A stretch of DNA of 64,000 bases. Origin: an uncultured Bacteroides sp. GTDB taxonomy: Bacteria; Bacteroidota; Bacteroidia; Bacteroidales; Bacteroidaceae. The notes below the pieces were generated by a model that searched no databases, was not told the DNA's origin, and worked only from the letters and a program-made list of their open reading frames with translations. Positions 1 through 9,129 of the stretch are shown piece after piece. The stretch spans positions 1 to 64,000 of the forward strand of contig NZ_CAUCSQ010000021.1 in assembly GCF_958445495.1 (NCBI RefSeq), written 5' to 3'. Each line of letters opens with the position of its first letter. The first letter of the stretch is position 1. The position numbers and the translations under genes are program-made.

Positions 1-15
1 TATACTCTATTTATC

Positions 16-364
16 TCATTTACAGTGATTAAAATTAGTTTTGCAATCTAAAAAAAGTGAGAGTATGAAAAATGAAAAGAAATCAGACTTTCCACGAACA
101 AAATAATAGTCATCATACAATGTTGAATGAGAGCGATAATATTGGTAAAAGTCCAGATTACGGTTAAAGAAGTAGGTCAGGTTATCCAGTTCTTTACTGA
201 TATAGTTTCTGATTACATCATTACTACCATTGGGGTATTGTGTCTCTATCCGATAAACGATGTACCATTGAAAGAGAATTTTCGACAATATCATAACCGT
301 AGAGGTCTATCTCATCAATCTCTACATCTATTTCTGATAAAATGTTTTCTAAAAGCTCTTTCAT
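16..364 (-). pseudogene. RteC-like regulator remnant (copy A)
   Basis: RteC proteins are regulators carried by Bacteroides conjugative transposons. On the minus strand an ATG at 364 opens a plausible RteC amino terminus (MKELLENILSEID), but that frame stops at 224-226. The rest continues in another frame with the family signature around NLDFYQYYRS and the following DDYYFVRGK, ending at a TGA at 16-18. About 70 residues between the two parts appear to be missing, so this looks like an internally deleted, frameshifted gene. The same signature recurs in a second remnant near 3.1 kb. The assignment rests on recognising the FYQYYRS region. That the gene is dead is inferred from the frame break and shortness. 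Confidence 0.6.
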
Positions 365-396
365 CTTTTCAAAATCTATAATTATCAATCAAATAT

Positions 397-1041
397 TTAT
401 CTTATTCGAGGTAAGAGAAAGCCGGATATGGACGATATAGAATAGAACACATTCTTAGCATTATGACTTTCTAATGTTTCGCTTTGTGAAATATTCCATG
501 CGGCAGACAAACATTTCACATTTGCTTTCTGACACTCTTTTATATCCGAAACCGTATCTCCGATATACACGATTTCATCTGCTGACAAATGATAAGTATG
601 CAGCAATTCTTCCAACGTTTCCGACTTAACATTTCTTTCCGCATTTCCGGTAACGACCTTAGCAAAGCTGGTTTCCATATTGAACTGCCGCAGTGTTATA
701 TCGCAACTTTTTGCTCCCTTACCGGTGATAAGTGTCACGACAATGCCCTTTTGCTTTAATAAGGTTATCAGTTCATGTATTCCCTCAAAAGGTTTCGGGC
801 ACATTATTTTATGTAATGTTTCATAGATTACATAAAAATCGTACAACGCATGTTGCTGGTATGCTTCATCAACCACACATCTTATCATGCCTTCTTCATT
901 CAGTCCAAATGTCTGTACTACTTCCTCGTCCGACAATTCACGTCCGGCATAGGGTTGTGTGGCTTCCTTAAAAGCCTGTATGCACATCGGCAAGGTATCG
1001 CCTATTGTACCGTCCAAATCAAAAGCGACTAATTTAATCAT
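397..1041 (-). CDS. HAD-superfamily hydrolase, phosphoglycolate-phosphatase-like
   Basis: This 214-residue protein is a soluble haloacid-dehalogenase-type phosphatase. Motif I is FDLDGTIGDT (residues 8-17, nucleophile Asp and the second catalytic Asp). A Thr in the LITGKG region serves as motif II, and IGDTVSDI near residue 160 supplies the Mg-binding motif IV acids. The helical cap after motif I is typical of the phosphoglycolate/pyrophosphatase-like branch; the substrate cannot be read from sequence. Its start overlaps the end of the upstream acetyltransferase gene by 8 bp, so the two are translationally coupled and likely share a promoter upstream of 1642. Confidence 0.85.
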   Translation of the reverse strand: MIKLVAFDLDGTIGDTLPMCIQAFKEATQPYAGRELSDEEVVQTFGLNEEGMIRCVVDEAYQQHALYDFYVIYETLHKIMCPKPFEGIHELITLLKQKGIVVTLITGKGAKSCDITLRQFNMETSFAKVVTGNAERNVKSETLEELLHTYHLSADEIVYIGDTVSDIKECQKANVKCLSAAWNISQSETLESHNAKNVFYSISSISGFLLPRIR

Positions 1042-1642
1042 GGCTATACGAAATATTGATTTCCCGAATTACCCTACATGGATTTCCTATGGCAAGACTA
1101 TTTGCCGGAACGGATTTAGTGACAACACTTCCCGCCCCGATGACACTTCCCCGACCAATGGTAACACCCGGCAGGATGATAACACCGCCACCAATCCAGC
1201 AGCCGTCTTCAATGGTTACAGGCAAAGCATACGTATGGCGGATATATTCTATTCCATTTTGGTTTTCTACGGGTTCTAAACGTTCGTCCAGTTCCACCGG
1301 ATGAGTAGCCGTATAGATTTGTACATTTGGAGCTATCAATACGTTGTTTCCGATTGTGATTTTATTGCAATCCACAAAGGTACATCCGGTATTAATACTG
1401 ACATTGCTTCCTATACGGATATTACAGCCATAATCACATATAAAAGAATGCCCTACCGAAACCTTATCGCCAACGCTTTCAAACATTTCTTTCAATAGCG
1501 CATACTTTTCCTCTTTACAATCATACGGCAATGAATTATATTTCAGCAACAATTCATGCGTCTTTCTTTTAAACTCCATAAATACGGGAGCATGACAATC
1601 GTACCATTCGCCCGACAAACATTTTTCCAATTCTGTTTTCAT
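1034..1642 (-). CDS. Sugar O-acetyltransferase, left-handed beta-helix (Maa/LacA/NodL type)
   Basis: This 202-residue enzyme is expected to move an acetyl group from acetyl-CoA to a sugar hydroxyl. The amino-terminal helical Mac domain (ECLSGEWYD, HELLLKYN) is followed by hexapeptide repeats. The family signatures are YGCNIRIGSN, a TATHPVE segment with the catalytic-type His, and GCWIGGGVIILPGVTIGRGS with SVIGAGSVVTKSVP. The length matches maltose or galactoside acetyltransferases. It is the first gene of a two-gene operon with the HAD phosphatase and is divergent from the AraC gene at 1770, which may control it. A CAAAGTTA at 1685-1692 reads as a -7 box (TAACTTTG) on the minus strand. The exact sugar is unknown. 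Confidence 0.88.
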   Translation of the reverse strand: MKTELEKCLSGEWYDCHAPVFMEFKRKTHELLLKYNSLPYDCKEEKYALLKEMFESVGDKVSVGHSFICDYGCNIRIGSNVSINTGCTFVDCNKITIGNNVLIAPNVQIYTATHPVELDERLEPVENQNGIEYIRHTYALPVTIEDGCWIGGGVIILPGVTIGRGSVIGAGSVVTKSVPANSLAIGNPCRVIREINISYSHD

Positions 1643-1769
1643 ACCTACTCATGATAAAAGTTACTACTATCTTTCTATTTGTGGCAAAGTTATACATATT
1701 CATAAAATAAAATCTGTATTCTTTTTCTCTTTATTTGTATCTTTATACCTGAATAGCAGATTACATAAA

Positions 1770-2609
1770 ATGAAAAGGGAAAATCTACACCAACCGTTTG
1801 AAATCAGTTTCAGTGAACTGGACGAGTCGCAATTAAAGGAACATGACCATACGTTCTTTGAATTGGTCTATATACTATCGGGAACTGGTGTTCAGTGGAT
1901 AAACAATAATAGGTTCCTTTATCATGACGGACATCTCTTTATGATTACTCCCGGCGATATACATTCGTTCGACATTCATACTACTACAAAGTTCGTCTAT
2001 ATAAAATTCAATGACATTTACATTCATTCGGCAGTCTTCGGTGCGGAGAATATCCAACGGTTAGAGTTTATACTACAACACGCCAATCATCGCCCCGGCT
2101 GTATCTTACGCAACCAAACCGACAAGTTGCTGGTAAAACCTATGATAGAAGCAATTATTCGTGAATATTTGAACAAAAAGATATATAGCAGTGAGATTAT
2201 TACGCAGCTAATCAATACAATCGTGATTGTTGTCGCCCGTAACATTGCTTTGTTCCTGCCTGAACAGATAGACGAGAATTCAGAAGAAAAGTCACTGAAC
2301 ATATTACAATACATCCAGTCGAATATTTGTTATCCCGAAAAGATAAAGGCTAAAGCGATAAGCCAGCATTTTGGCATTTCCCCTAATTATCTTGGGAGGT
2401 ACTTCAAAAAGCAGACCAACGAAACCATGCAGCAGTATATCTTAAACTATAAGATGAAAATGGTGGAAAGTCGGCTTTTGCACAGTGAAATGAGAATTAG
2501 CGAAATAGTAGAGGAACTTGGATTTACAGATGAAAGCCATTTGAACAAGCTATTCAAGAAATACAAAGATTGCAATCCAACTGATTTTAGGAAGAAGTAT
2601 CGGATTTAA
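1770..2609 (+). CDS. AraC-family transcriptional regulator
   Basis: This is a 279-residue cytoplasmic DNA-binding regulator. Residues 1-130 form a cupin-like sensing domain (HDHTFFELVYILSG, then MITPGDIHSF), and residues 180-279 contain the double helix-turn-helix of AraC proteins (ISQHFGISPNYLGRYFKKQ, then ISEIVEELGFTDESHLNKLFKKY). It is divergent from the acetyltransferase/HAD operon with about 127 bp between start codons, the usual layout for a local sugar-responsive switch. Control of that operon is inferred from position only. Confidence 0.88.
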   Translation: MKRENLHQPFEISFSELDESQLKEHDHTFFELVYILSGTGVQWINNNRFLYHDGHLFMITPGDIHSFDIHTTTKFVYIKFNDIYIHSAVFGAENIQRLEFILQHANHRPGCILRNQTDKLLVKPMIEAIIREYLNKKIYSSEIITQLINTIVIVVARNIALFLPEQIDENSEEKSLNILQYIQSNICYPEKIKAKAISQHFGISPNYLGRYFKKQTNETMQQYILNYKMKMVESRLLHSEMRISEIVEELGFTDESHLNKLFKKYKDCNPTDFRKKYRI

Positions 2610-2621
2610 TAAGGTTATTTT

Positions 2622-2672
2622 TTAGTGCAAGGTGTAAGCTATATATAGATATATATTTGCACCTTGCACTAA
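2622..2672. repeat. 13-bp inverted repeat just after the AraC gene
   Basis: TTAGTGCAAGGTG at 2622-2634 is perfectly complementary to CACCTTGCACTAA at 2660-2672, separated by an AT-rich 25-bp loop. It starts 13 bp after the AraC stop codon. There is no T-run directly after it, so it is not a standard intrinsic terminator. It could protect the mRNA 3' end or bind a protein. Confidence 0.5.
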
Positions 2673-2907
2673 CCTTAGAATGTTTATTTCCAACAGTTTG
2701 CATAATCAAAAAAATAATGCGTACATTTGAACCCAAGATGTTGGCAGACAGACACCGGACAACAGCAGACAGTTTTTAAAGACTAAAGCATGACGGGTAC
2801 AAAGCCGAAATTTCTGAAAGCACTGATATTGAGGAAGAAATAACGCTTGGTTCATGACCCAGGCAGTTCACATAAGAACAAAGCCAAACGGCGACAAAAA
2901 AGAGACA

Positions 2908-2944
2908 AGTCCTACAATAACATTGATATTGTAGGACTTTTTTA
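2908..2944 (+). terminator. Intrinsic terminator
   Basis: A perfect 12-bp stem, AGTCCTACAATA (2908-2919) with TATTGTAGGACT (2927-2938), closes a 7-nt loop and is followed by T's. No intact gene lies immediately upstream. It may end AraC transcription or be left from a lost mobile-element gene in 2690-2900, where I can only read short broken frames. Confidence 0.75.
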
Positions 2945-3034
2945 TGTTTTAGTTTTGTTTGAAAGACAGAAAAGTTTAAATTGAATGTATGATAAGACAC
3001 AATGTTTCACAAGTAGAGAAAAACTCAACTTATC

Positions 3035-3290
3035 TTATGGCAAAAAATAGTATCTATCTAAATAAGTCGCTTTTGAGCGATAATATTGGTAGAAATCAAG
3101 ATTGGCATTACAAAAATCGGTTATTTCCGTTTGCTTTTTCTTATAATACTCCTTGAAAACTTCTTTGCTGCCATTTGGCTTTCGTAGTTCAAGTGTATAT
3201 ATGTCATTAAAGTATATGGATAAATGGCTTAGTACTCTGAAATGTATATTGATGGATAAACTCCCTTAGTTCTCCAATAAAGGTCTGATA
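3035..3290 (-). pseudogene. RteC-like regulator remnant (copy B)
   Basis: Reading the minus strand, one frame gives YQTFIGELREFIHQYTF, typical of the first half of RteC proteins. A shift by one frame then gives DIYTLELRKPNGSKEVF and NLDFYQYYRSKATYLDRYYF, the family core, and a stop at 3035-3037. No start codon or carboxy-terminal half remains. The core matches copy A at 16-364 at DNA level (GAGCGATAATATTGGTA in both, at 131-147 and 3075-3091), but the two differ elsewhere, so they are diverged relatives and not a recent duplication. This is a frameshifted, truncated remnant. Confidence 0.65.
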
Positions 3291-3542
3291 AAATCAATCA
3301 TATACAGAACCCTATCGGAAAACACATTACTATTCTATGCATGCTATTTCTATCTCTGCATTGATAGTCATTAATCTATCGGAAAACTGCTTCATCCTAC
3401 ATTTTAATATTTAATTTATATCTATACTTTATTATCTATCTCCCAAATCCAAATCGATATATATTCAATAGTGACAATTGGGAAATTATATAACATTCCA
3501 GTTATAATATGCGAATATATGATATTGCTACAAATCGATTAA

Positions 3543-3791
3543 TCATCTTTGTTTTTCTAGTTTTACATATCCATTAACATAATTCCCTATAACATTATGA
3601 TTTTCATCGTAAATATAGCCATTAGAATAATACCCTTTGAGTATTCTTTTGGAGGTGTAAATATATCCATTAGCATAATTCCCAATAGTTTTACCTTGTT
3701 TGTCAAACACATATCCATTTCGATAGGTGATTAGTGACGTTTTGCATGAACAGAAGCATAAAATGCTCAAAATCAGCAACAATATTCTCAT
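3543..3791 (-). CDS. Small lipoprotein with three 16-residue NGY repeats
   Basis: This 82-residue protein starts with a hydrophobic stretch ending in a lipobox-like FCSC, so it is probably lipidated. The mature part is almost entirely three 16-residue repeats, each beginning NGY(V/I)(F/Y) and ending near IGNY, with a fourth partial NGYV at the end. The pattern suggests a small all-beta fold with one hairpin per repeat. It lies 12 bp downstream of the outer-membrane beta-barrel gene and is probably its operon partner. I know no function for it. Confidence 0.7.
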   Translation of the reverse strand: MRILLLILSILCFCSCKTSLITYRNGYVFDKQGKTIGNYANGYIYTSKRILKGYYSNGYIYDENHNVIGNYVNGYVKLEKQR

Positions 3792-3803
3792 ATTATTTTT
3801 AAA

Positions 3804-6092
3804 TTAGTATCTAAATCTTGATGTATCTATTCCTTTTATCTCCTTTTTCTTATATCCACCAAAGCGATAACTGAAATGTAAAGTAAATGCTCGTGAATAA
3901 AATCCGCTATTCATATTCAAGTTTTGCCCCTTAAAGCGGACTCTTGTTGCAGGCATCCCTGTATCAAATATATCATTGCAACGGGCGGATAAACTCAATT
4001 TGTCATTTGCAAAATTCCATTTCAATCCGGCAGTGAGATTAAAAATAGATTCTATATCAAAGGTCCCTTGTATGACAGGGGTCTGTACATTTCCCATTAA
4101 CTCGAAAGACAAATTTTTATTTACTTTAAACGTATTATCCAGTGTACCGCTAAATACCCATTTCTTACGATTGAAAGGGATGTCGAAAAAATCGTCACAG
4201 CGTTGGTGCATTTGCATACCGACTAAAGTTAATCGGGAATCCAGCCAGTTTCCTACTTTAAAGGGGAATATGACATTTGCCCCCCATATCTGCATATAGT
4301 TCCAATTTGTATTTTTATAGATTAGTGCCAGCCTGTCAGTAGATTGATAGGCTGCTTGTGTGAAATAATCTGATGTGTGTGTGAAAAACAGACTAAAAAT
4401 ATACTTCTGCAAAAAGATATAACTCCCATTCAGATTATAATTCGTCATTGGCTTCAAATTCGGTGTTCCCCATAATTCTGTATATCCATTAAGATAACTG
4501 ACGGAAGATTGCATATCCCAATAGCCTGGATAAGTTTTATCCGTAGATAATGAGAACTGAAATATATGTTTTGGGGTTTCAAAATAAGTCAATGATGTTT
4601 GTGGGTAGACTGCCCATTTATGATAATTTCCAATAGTATAATATTCTCCCGTAGCAGAAACGGATAAAGATGTCCCTGTTGTATAGTTTTTGCTCAATGA
4701 TACATAAAAGCTGGTAGTTTGTTCTCTTAGATTGGAATATGTATTTTGAGTTTGAATGTTACCTGTCACTTCATCATAAGTTTGAAAATCAAGGTCTTTA
4801 GCAAATCGGTAGGAAACTCCATAACCCAGATTCCATCCTTTGGATAAAGACTGCTTTTGGTCTGCATAGATAGAATAGCGGTCTATCTTTTGTCCGCCAA
4901 CCATAGAGAAACTACTCTGATTTCCATCTTGATAATCAGCATGTAGCCTTTGATTATTATTGGATGTATAATGTGTATAGTCACCACCTATTTCAAGCCC
5001 GAATCCAGAATGATATTGCAATGTAATATTATGCATTTGATTGTCAATATATTTATCAACATTGCTGGTTTGGTAATTGCCTGATGTCCGGCTATTATTA
5101 TGCTGGTCGGGGGTATAACTACCTGTGTATGCTATATTGATATTGTTTTTGTCGTTGAAGTTATATTCAAAAGCTGCTCTAAGGTCGTGATTCCAGTACT
5201 TACTACGTAACTGTTCATTTTGTATGATATTATGTAGTTCATCGTTTAGCGTATGTTTGGAATCAAGGTCTATATACTCCATATTTTTCACGTTATTTGC
5301 TCCGTACATCACATCAAAAACCATTTTCGGAGTTGATAAACGAAAATTTCCATTCATCCCTCCATCATTGAAGTATTGATTCTTATAGTCAGCACTTATC
5401 TCCCCCTGAAAAGAGTAGTCGTTTGAATGCTTTAAAACGACATTAATAGCTGCACCCCGTACATGATATTCAGGAGGCGCGCTGTACATTACTTCCGCTT
5501 TTTCTACACGATTAACCGGAGTATTGCGCAAAATTGTTTCAAGCTGTCCGGCATCCATTGTTGTAGGTTTCCCATTTAAAATAACAGTCAGTTTTCCTGC
5601 TCCAGCCAAAGTTAATATTCCTCTATCTTCTTGCACTCCCGGTATCTTCGTCAATACTTCATAAGCATTGTTTACAAGTTGATTTTGGGTAAGAATAGCA
5701 AGATTATACCCTAAAACTCCATTCTCCACTTTTGCGAAAGGACGTTCCGCCTTTATAATAATCTCATCCAAAGCATAGTCCTTAGATTGAAGTTGAATAA
5801 TTCCAGCATCATTTCCCTTACCTACCATTTGTTTAGTTTCATATAAAAGGTGTTGTATTATCAAGCGGTATTCTTTCTGTTGGCTTTTAAAAACAAATAT
5901 GCCGTCGGCATTGGATATGGATGCACCTATATAGGTCGAATCCATCGCTTGCAGAATAATAGTCGCACCGTCTATAGGTAGTTGTTTGGCATCTATTATT
6001 TTTCCGTTAATCATTTGTCCCCAAACGACTGTTTGAAAGCAACCTAATAGGTGGAAAAATGTAAATGTTATTATTTTGTTTAATCGCATCAT
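3804..6092 (-). CDS. TonB-receptor-like outer-membrane beta-barrel protein (PF14905-like)
   Basis: This 762-residue outer-membrane protein has a signal peptide (residues 1-25), a carboxypeptidase-regulatory-like beta-sandwich (about 27-105, starting MINGKIIDAKQLPIDGATI), a plug-like domain (about 115-220, with NNAYEVLTKIPGVQ and PPEYHVRGAAINVVLK) and a long barrel ending in an aromatic-rich strand (FTLHFSYRFGGY). It lacks a clear TonB box. The family is shorter than SusC proteins and usually has no SusD partner; cargo is unknown. It is the middle gene of a minus-strand operon with the 211-residue protein upstream and the small lipoprotein downstream. Confidence 0.85.
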   Translation of the reverse strand: MMRLNKIITFTFFHLLGCFQTVVWGQMINGKIIDAKQLPIDGATIILQAMDSTYIGASISNADGIFVFKSQQKEYRLIIQHLLYETKQMVGKGNDAGIIQLQSKDYALDEIIIKAERPFAKVENGVLGYNLAILTQNQLVNNAYEVLTKIPGVQEDRGILTLAGAGKLTVILNGKPTTMDAGQLETILRNTPVNRVEKAEVMYSAPPEYHVRGAAINVVLKHSNDYSFQGEISADYKNQYFNDGGMNGNFRLSTPKMVFDVMYGANNVKNMEYIDLDSKHTLNDELHNIIQNEQLRSKYWNHDLRAAFEYNFNDKNNINIAYTGSYTPDQHNNSRTSGNYQTSNVDKYIDNQMHNITLQYHSGFGLEIGGDYTHYTSNNNQRLHADYQDGNQSSFSMVGGQKIDRYSIYADQKQSLSKGWNLGYGVSYRFAKDLDFQTYDEVTGNIQTQNTYSNLREQTTSFYVSLSKNYTTGTSLSVSATGEYYTIGNYHKWAVYPQTSLTYFETPKHIFQFSLSTDKTYPGYWDMQSSVSYLNGYTELWGTPNLKPMTNYNLNGSYIFLQKYIFSLFFTHTSDYFTQAAYQSTDRLALIYKNTNWNYMQIWGANVIFPFKVGNWLDSRLTLVGMQMHQRCDDFFDIPFNRKKWVFSGTLDNTFKVNKNLSFELMGNVQTPVIQGTFDIESIFNLTAGLKWNFANDKLSLSARCNDIFDTGMPATRVRFKGQNLNMNSGFYSRAFTLHFSYRFGGYKKKEIKGIDTSRFRY

Positions 6093-6121
6093 ACTAATTC
6101 AGTTTATTGATTACAAGATTA

Positions 6122-6757
6122 TTAAAAAGTAAAAGAGACTCCTGCTCCGAAGAACCATTCCCATCTTTTTTGTATTATGTTATATTGGTAGTTCGTTTGG
6201 GATTTAATAATGGCATATTTGCCTATCTCATACGAAAATCCTGCTCCTACCTTATAAGAGATAGAAGTTGCAGGAAGTATCACACTACGTTTTTTATCTA
6301 AAGCGTAGTTTCCATATATATTAAAATTTAGTTTTTTAGTCAATGGAATCGATATATTAGTATTTCTTTCTATACTAACATAAGGGTTGTCAATATATGT
6401 TTTGCTACTTATTCTAAAGCCCTTTATATTTATATATTCAATCTTCTTACTATAAGTACTGTCTGATAATAAATCTGATTGAACGTATATACAAGGCTTA
6501 CCTAACTGGTTGTATTTACACAAATCACTTTTAATCTTTATATCTAATATAAAATCGTCCAATTTATTATTGCTTTCCTTTAGACAAGAACCTGTCAGGG
6601 ATTGCTCCAATTCTTTTTTAAAGGCATTGTTTATATGTATCGGTATTTCACCATCTAACATCTTAGATAGTCTTATCGAGTCTTTTGTTGTCCATCCCTC
6701 TTGTGCAAAGGCAAGGCAAGGAATAAGATTTAGTATGAAAATCGTTAAAACTTTCAC
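6122..6757 (-). CDS. Exported protein of unknown function, DUF4858-like
   Basis: This 211-residue protein has a cleavable signal peptide (MKVLTIFILNLIPCLAFAQ). The mature amino terminus (EGWTTKDSIRLSKMLDGE) resembles Bacteroides proteins labelled DUF4858, and the carboxy-terminal half alternates short beta strands and ends in FGAGVSFTF, as outer-membrane or periplasmic beta proteins often do. It is first in the operon with the beta-barrel protein (29-bp gap). The role is unknown; a partner of the barrel is an inference from position. Confidence 0.65.
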   Translation of the reverse strand: MKVLTIFILNLIPCLAFAQEGWTTKDSIRLSKMLDGEIPIHINNAFKKELEQSLTGSCLKESNNKLDDFILDIKIKSDLCKYNQLGKPCIYVQSDLLSDSTYSKKIEYINIKGFRISSKTYIDNPYVSIERNTNISIPLTKKLNFNIYGNYALDKKRSVILPATSISYKVGAGFSYEIGKYAIIKSQTNYQYNIIQKRWEWFFGAGVSFTF

Positions 6758-6903
6758 TGTTTTTTAGATTAGCCCAACACAAATGCAAATTGAAATATCA
6801 ATTTAGACAATAAAGGTAAAGCAAAAAAGTGCATACTTCTAAGAAATACATACTCATTTTTCCGTTTCAAATGAAACTCTCAAAACAGTTTGAGAGTTTA
6901 GTC

Positions 6904-7470
6904 CTAAAATGTTATTTTTCGCCTAATATTGCTTACAGTAGTCGGGGTAACTCTTAGATAAGAAGCAATCTCTTTTAAAGGTGCTATCTCTTTCAAATCA
7001 GGACACCGTTGCATTAACTTCAAATAGCTCTCTTCCGGGGAATCACAATAAAGATCCAAGTACCGTTTGTACATCATTTCATATAGGGCATCCACGGTCT
7101 GCTTCCCAAAACGAAGTGTTTCCATATCTGTTTCCAAATACGCAACTACATCTTGATAAGATAGTTGGTAGACTACACATTCAGACATAGCTTGGATATT
7201 TACCAATGAAGTACTTTGATGTATAAAAGATGAGTAATCGCAGACAAACTCTTTGGCAAATGAATATTCTACAACATGCTCTTTTCCATTTTTATCAGTA
7301 TGCATATAACGAAATGCTCCAGTTTCGATCCATCCAACTTGGTCAGACACCCTATTTTGCTCAATAAAAAAATCTTTCTTATGATAAATATGCACCTTAC
7401 CTTTATCTTTGGCAAATTGTATGAATTTGGAATAATCCAACCTTCCAATGTATGAATTATAATTTTCCAT
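6904..7470 (-). CDS. Crp/Fnr-family transcriptional regulator
   Basis: This is a 188-residue regulator, counting from the ATG at 7470; an alternative ATG at 7500 adds 10 residues that do not look like the family. Residues 15-125 fit a cyclic-nucleotide-binding-like beta-roll (WIETGAFRYMHTDKNGKEHVVEYSF), followed by a dimer helix. A carboxy-terminal winged helix-turn-helix follows (LKEIASYLRVTPTTVSNIRRK). Arg residues that bind cAMP in Crp are not obvious, as is usual for these Bacteroides regulators, so the ligand is unknown. It sits upstream of the 211-aa/barrel/lipoprotein operon on the same strand and may regulate it. Confidence 0.85.
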   Translation of the reverse strand: MENYNSYIGRLDYSKFIQFAKDKGKVHIYHKKDFFIEQNRVSDQVGWIETGAFRYMHTDKNGKEHVVEYSFAKEFVCDYSSFIHQSTSLVNIQAMSECVVYQLSYQDVVAYLETDMETLRFGKQTVDALYEMMYKRYLDLYCDSPEESYLKLMQRCPDLKEIAPLKEIASYLRVTPTTVSNIRRKITF

Positions 7471-7547
7471 ATCTAAATTGTTTAAACTCTTCAAACACAA
7501 AAATAGAAAAAATCATAAAGATATGACGTTACATATTTTATATTTAG

Positions 7548-8022
7548 AGGAAAATAACAGTTTCCGTAGCGAGACATTTGTTTACTTACTATCGCTTCAA
7601 GTTGGAAGAAACCAATCCAGAATTTCTAGCTATGGATGAAATTAAAATTACTCTCGCTAAAGAGTTTACTATTAAGCGAGTAGAACTGGTACGGGATATT
7701 TTTGTATTTTGCATCTTTACCGGATTTGCGTTCAACGATGTGAAAGACTTATCACCTGAGCACTTGGTACGAGATAATAAAGGGGAGCTTTGGATAAGAA
7801 AGAACCGCCAAAAGACAAAAATCATGTGTAATATTCCTGTGTTGCCTATGGCTGCTTCGATTCTTGCAAAGTATAAAAATGTGGCTGAATGTACCGGAAA
7901 ACTATTGCCAGTATCGAGCAATCAACGCACGGACAGTTACCTGAAAGAAATTACAGATGTATGTAGATTATAGAAAAATCTGTGCATACATTCAACCCGG
8001 CACTCCTATGCCACTACTGTAA
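7548..8022 (+). pseudogene. Tyrosine recombinase (integrase) catalytic-domain remnant
   Basis: The open frame reads the middle of a Bacteroides tyrosine integrase: the region around the first active-site block (CIFTGFAFNDV), the beta-strand segment LWIRKNRQKTKIMCNIPVLP, then YLKEITDVC. A TAG at 7971-7973 stops it. Read through, the same frame continues with HSTRHSYATT, which is the HxxR active-site block of the family. The amino-terminal DNA-binding domains and the final Tyr segment are absent, and no ATG precedes the frame. This is a dead fragment from an integrated element. Confidence 0.75.
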
Positions 8023-8140
8023 GTTTAGAAAATACCCAACTGATAAACAATGGATTACAATATATCGTTTTGAAGAGGGTAATTGGTTTAGCAACGTGCT
8101 ATCTACCTCTGTTCGGATAGTTTATTCATGTCTCACACAA

Positions 8141-8941
8141 TTAAAGATGTCTTTTGATTTTAATATTTTGCTTTTTGCTAATAGTATCATTGTGTAAACT
8201 ACCGTCAAACTCTTTATATCGAGCGTTTTTATAGATTTCAACCAGTCTCTTACTGTAATTCAGAATCGCTACATTGGACTTTTGCGATAAGTTAGTCGCT
8301 AAGATTCCACTTCCCAATATGCCCGGATTACAGATTACTGTATCTTTTTCTATGGAGTTCATAATCAATTCAGAACACATATAATCTTTAATACCTGCCT
8401 TATTTAACTTCTCCGATACATATTTATTGAGTGCCTGTTTATCGTTAATCGTCATAAACCCATACCACAACAAGCATTTCATTCCCAATTTGGTGGCACT
8501 GATTAACACATCAAGGTAGGTATATCCATTGTTATTACGTTGGTATATCTCTGCAAACATAGTTTCGGCAATACGTCTGCCTAAACGCTGTGTTTCCATA
8601 TCTGTTTCCCAAAATTGGTTTAGTTCGCTCAATGGTAACAAATAAACCTCACAGTCAGTTGTTGCCTGTATGCTAACTGTTGCATCGGCTCTATTAATTA
8701 AAGATGGATAATCACATACGAAATCATTTTCAAAACTGCAACCGACAATCCACTCGTTCCCATTCGTATCTATGCGAGTAAGGCGAAATATACCTGATGT
8801 AACAAAACCTATATGATTCGTCTTGTCATTTTGACGAACCATATATTCATTTTTTCTAAGTATTTTCAGCGTGCCACTTTCAAGAAATAGCTTTTCCAAT
8901 CTTGCAGTGTCTACACTTTCATTCGCATTGAATTTATCCAT
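8141..8941 (-). CDS. Cyclic-nucleotide-binding-domain protein with an unrecognised C-terminal half
   Basis: Residues 1-140 of this 266-residue protein are a clear Crp/Fnr sensor domain (GFVTSGIFRLTRIDTNGNEWIVG, then SFENDFVCDYPSLI and ETDMETQRLGRRIAE). After AEIYQR the expected winged helix-turn-helix is missing. In its place are about 125 residues with no motif I recognise, including TYLDVLISATKLGMKCLLW and CNPGILGSGILATN. Either the gene is a recombination product that joined a sensor to the tail of another gene, or it is a real non-DNA-binding variant. It lies among broken mobile genes, which favours the first. The open frame itself is clear. Confidence 0.6.
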   Translation of the reverse strand: MDKFNANESVDTARLEKLFLESGTLKILRKNEYMVRQNDKTNHIGFVTSGIFRLTRIDTNGNEWIVGCSFENDFVCDYPSLINRADATVSIQATTDCEVYLLPLSELNQFWETDMETQRLGRRIAETMFAEIYQRNNNGYTYLDVLISATKLGMKCLLWYGFMTINDKQALNKYVSEKLNKAGIKDYMCSELIMNSIEKDTVICNPGILGSGILATNLSQKSNVAILNYSKRLVEIYKNARYKEFDGSLHNDTISKKQNIKIKRHL

Positions 8942-9129
8942 ATTAAATGCTTTATAATTGCAAAGATACGAATAAAGATAGCTCTGTTGAACAATAATCC
9001 AGATAAATCGGCTACTTCTCTATCGGCTAAACTCAACCAATACATTTTTTCCGAAATGGATTAATAACATTAACTCTATCAGTGTAGCATCCAGTCTGTG
9101 CAAGTCTTAAGTTGAACATACAACCCGAA

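Noticed and set aside
2651..2660. CTnDOT-type attachment core (GTAnnTTTGC)
   Set aside because: ATATATTTGC differs at the first base and lies in AT-rich DNA where chance matches are frequent.
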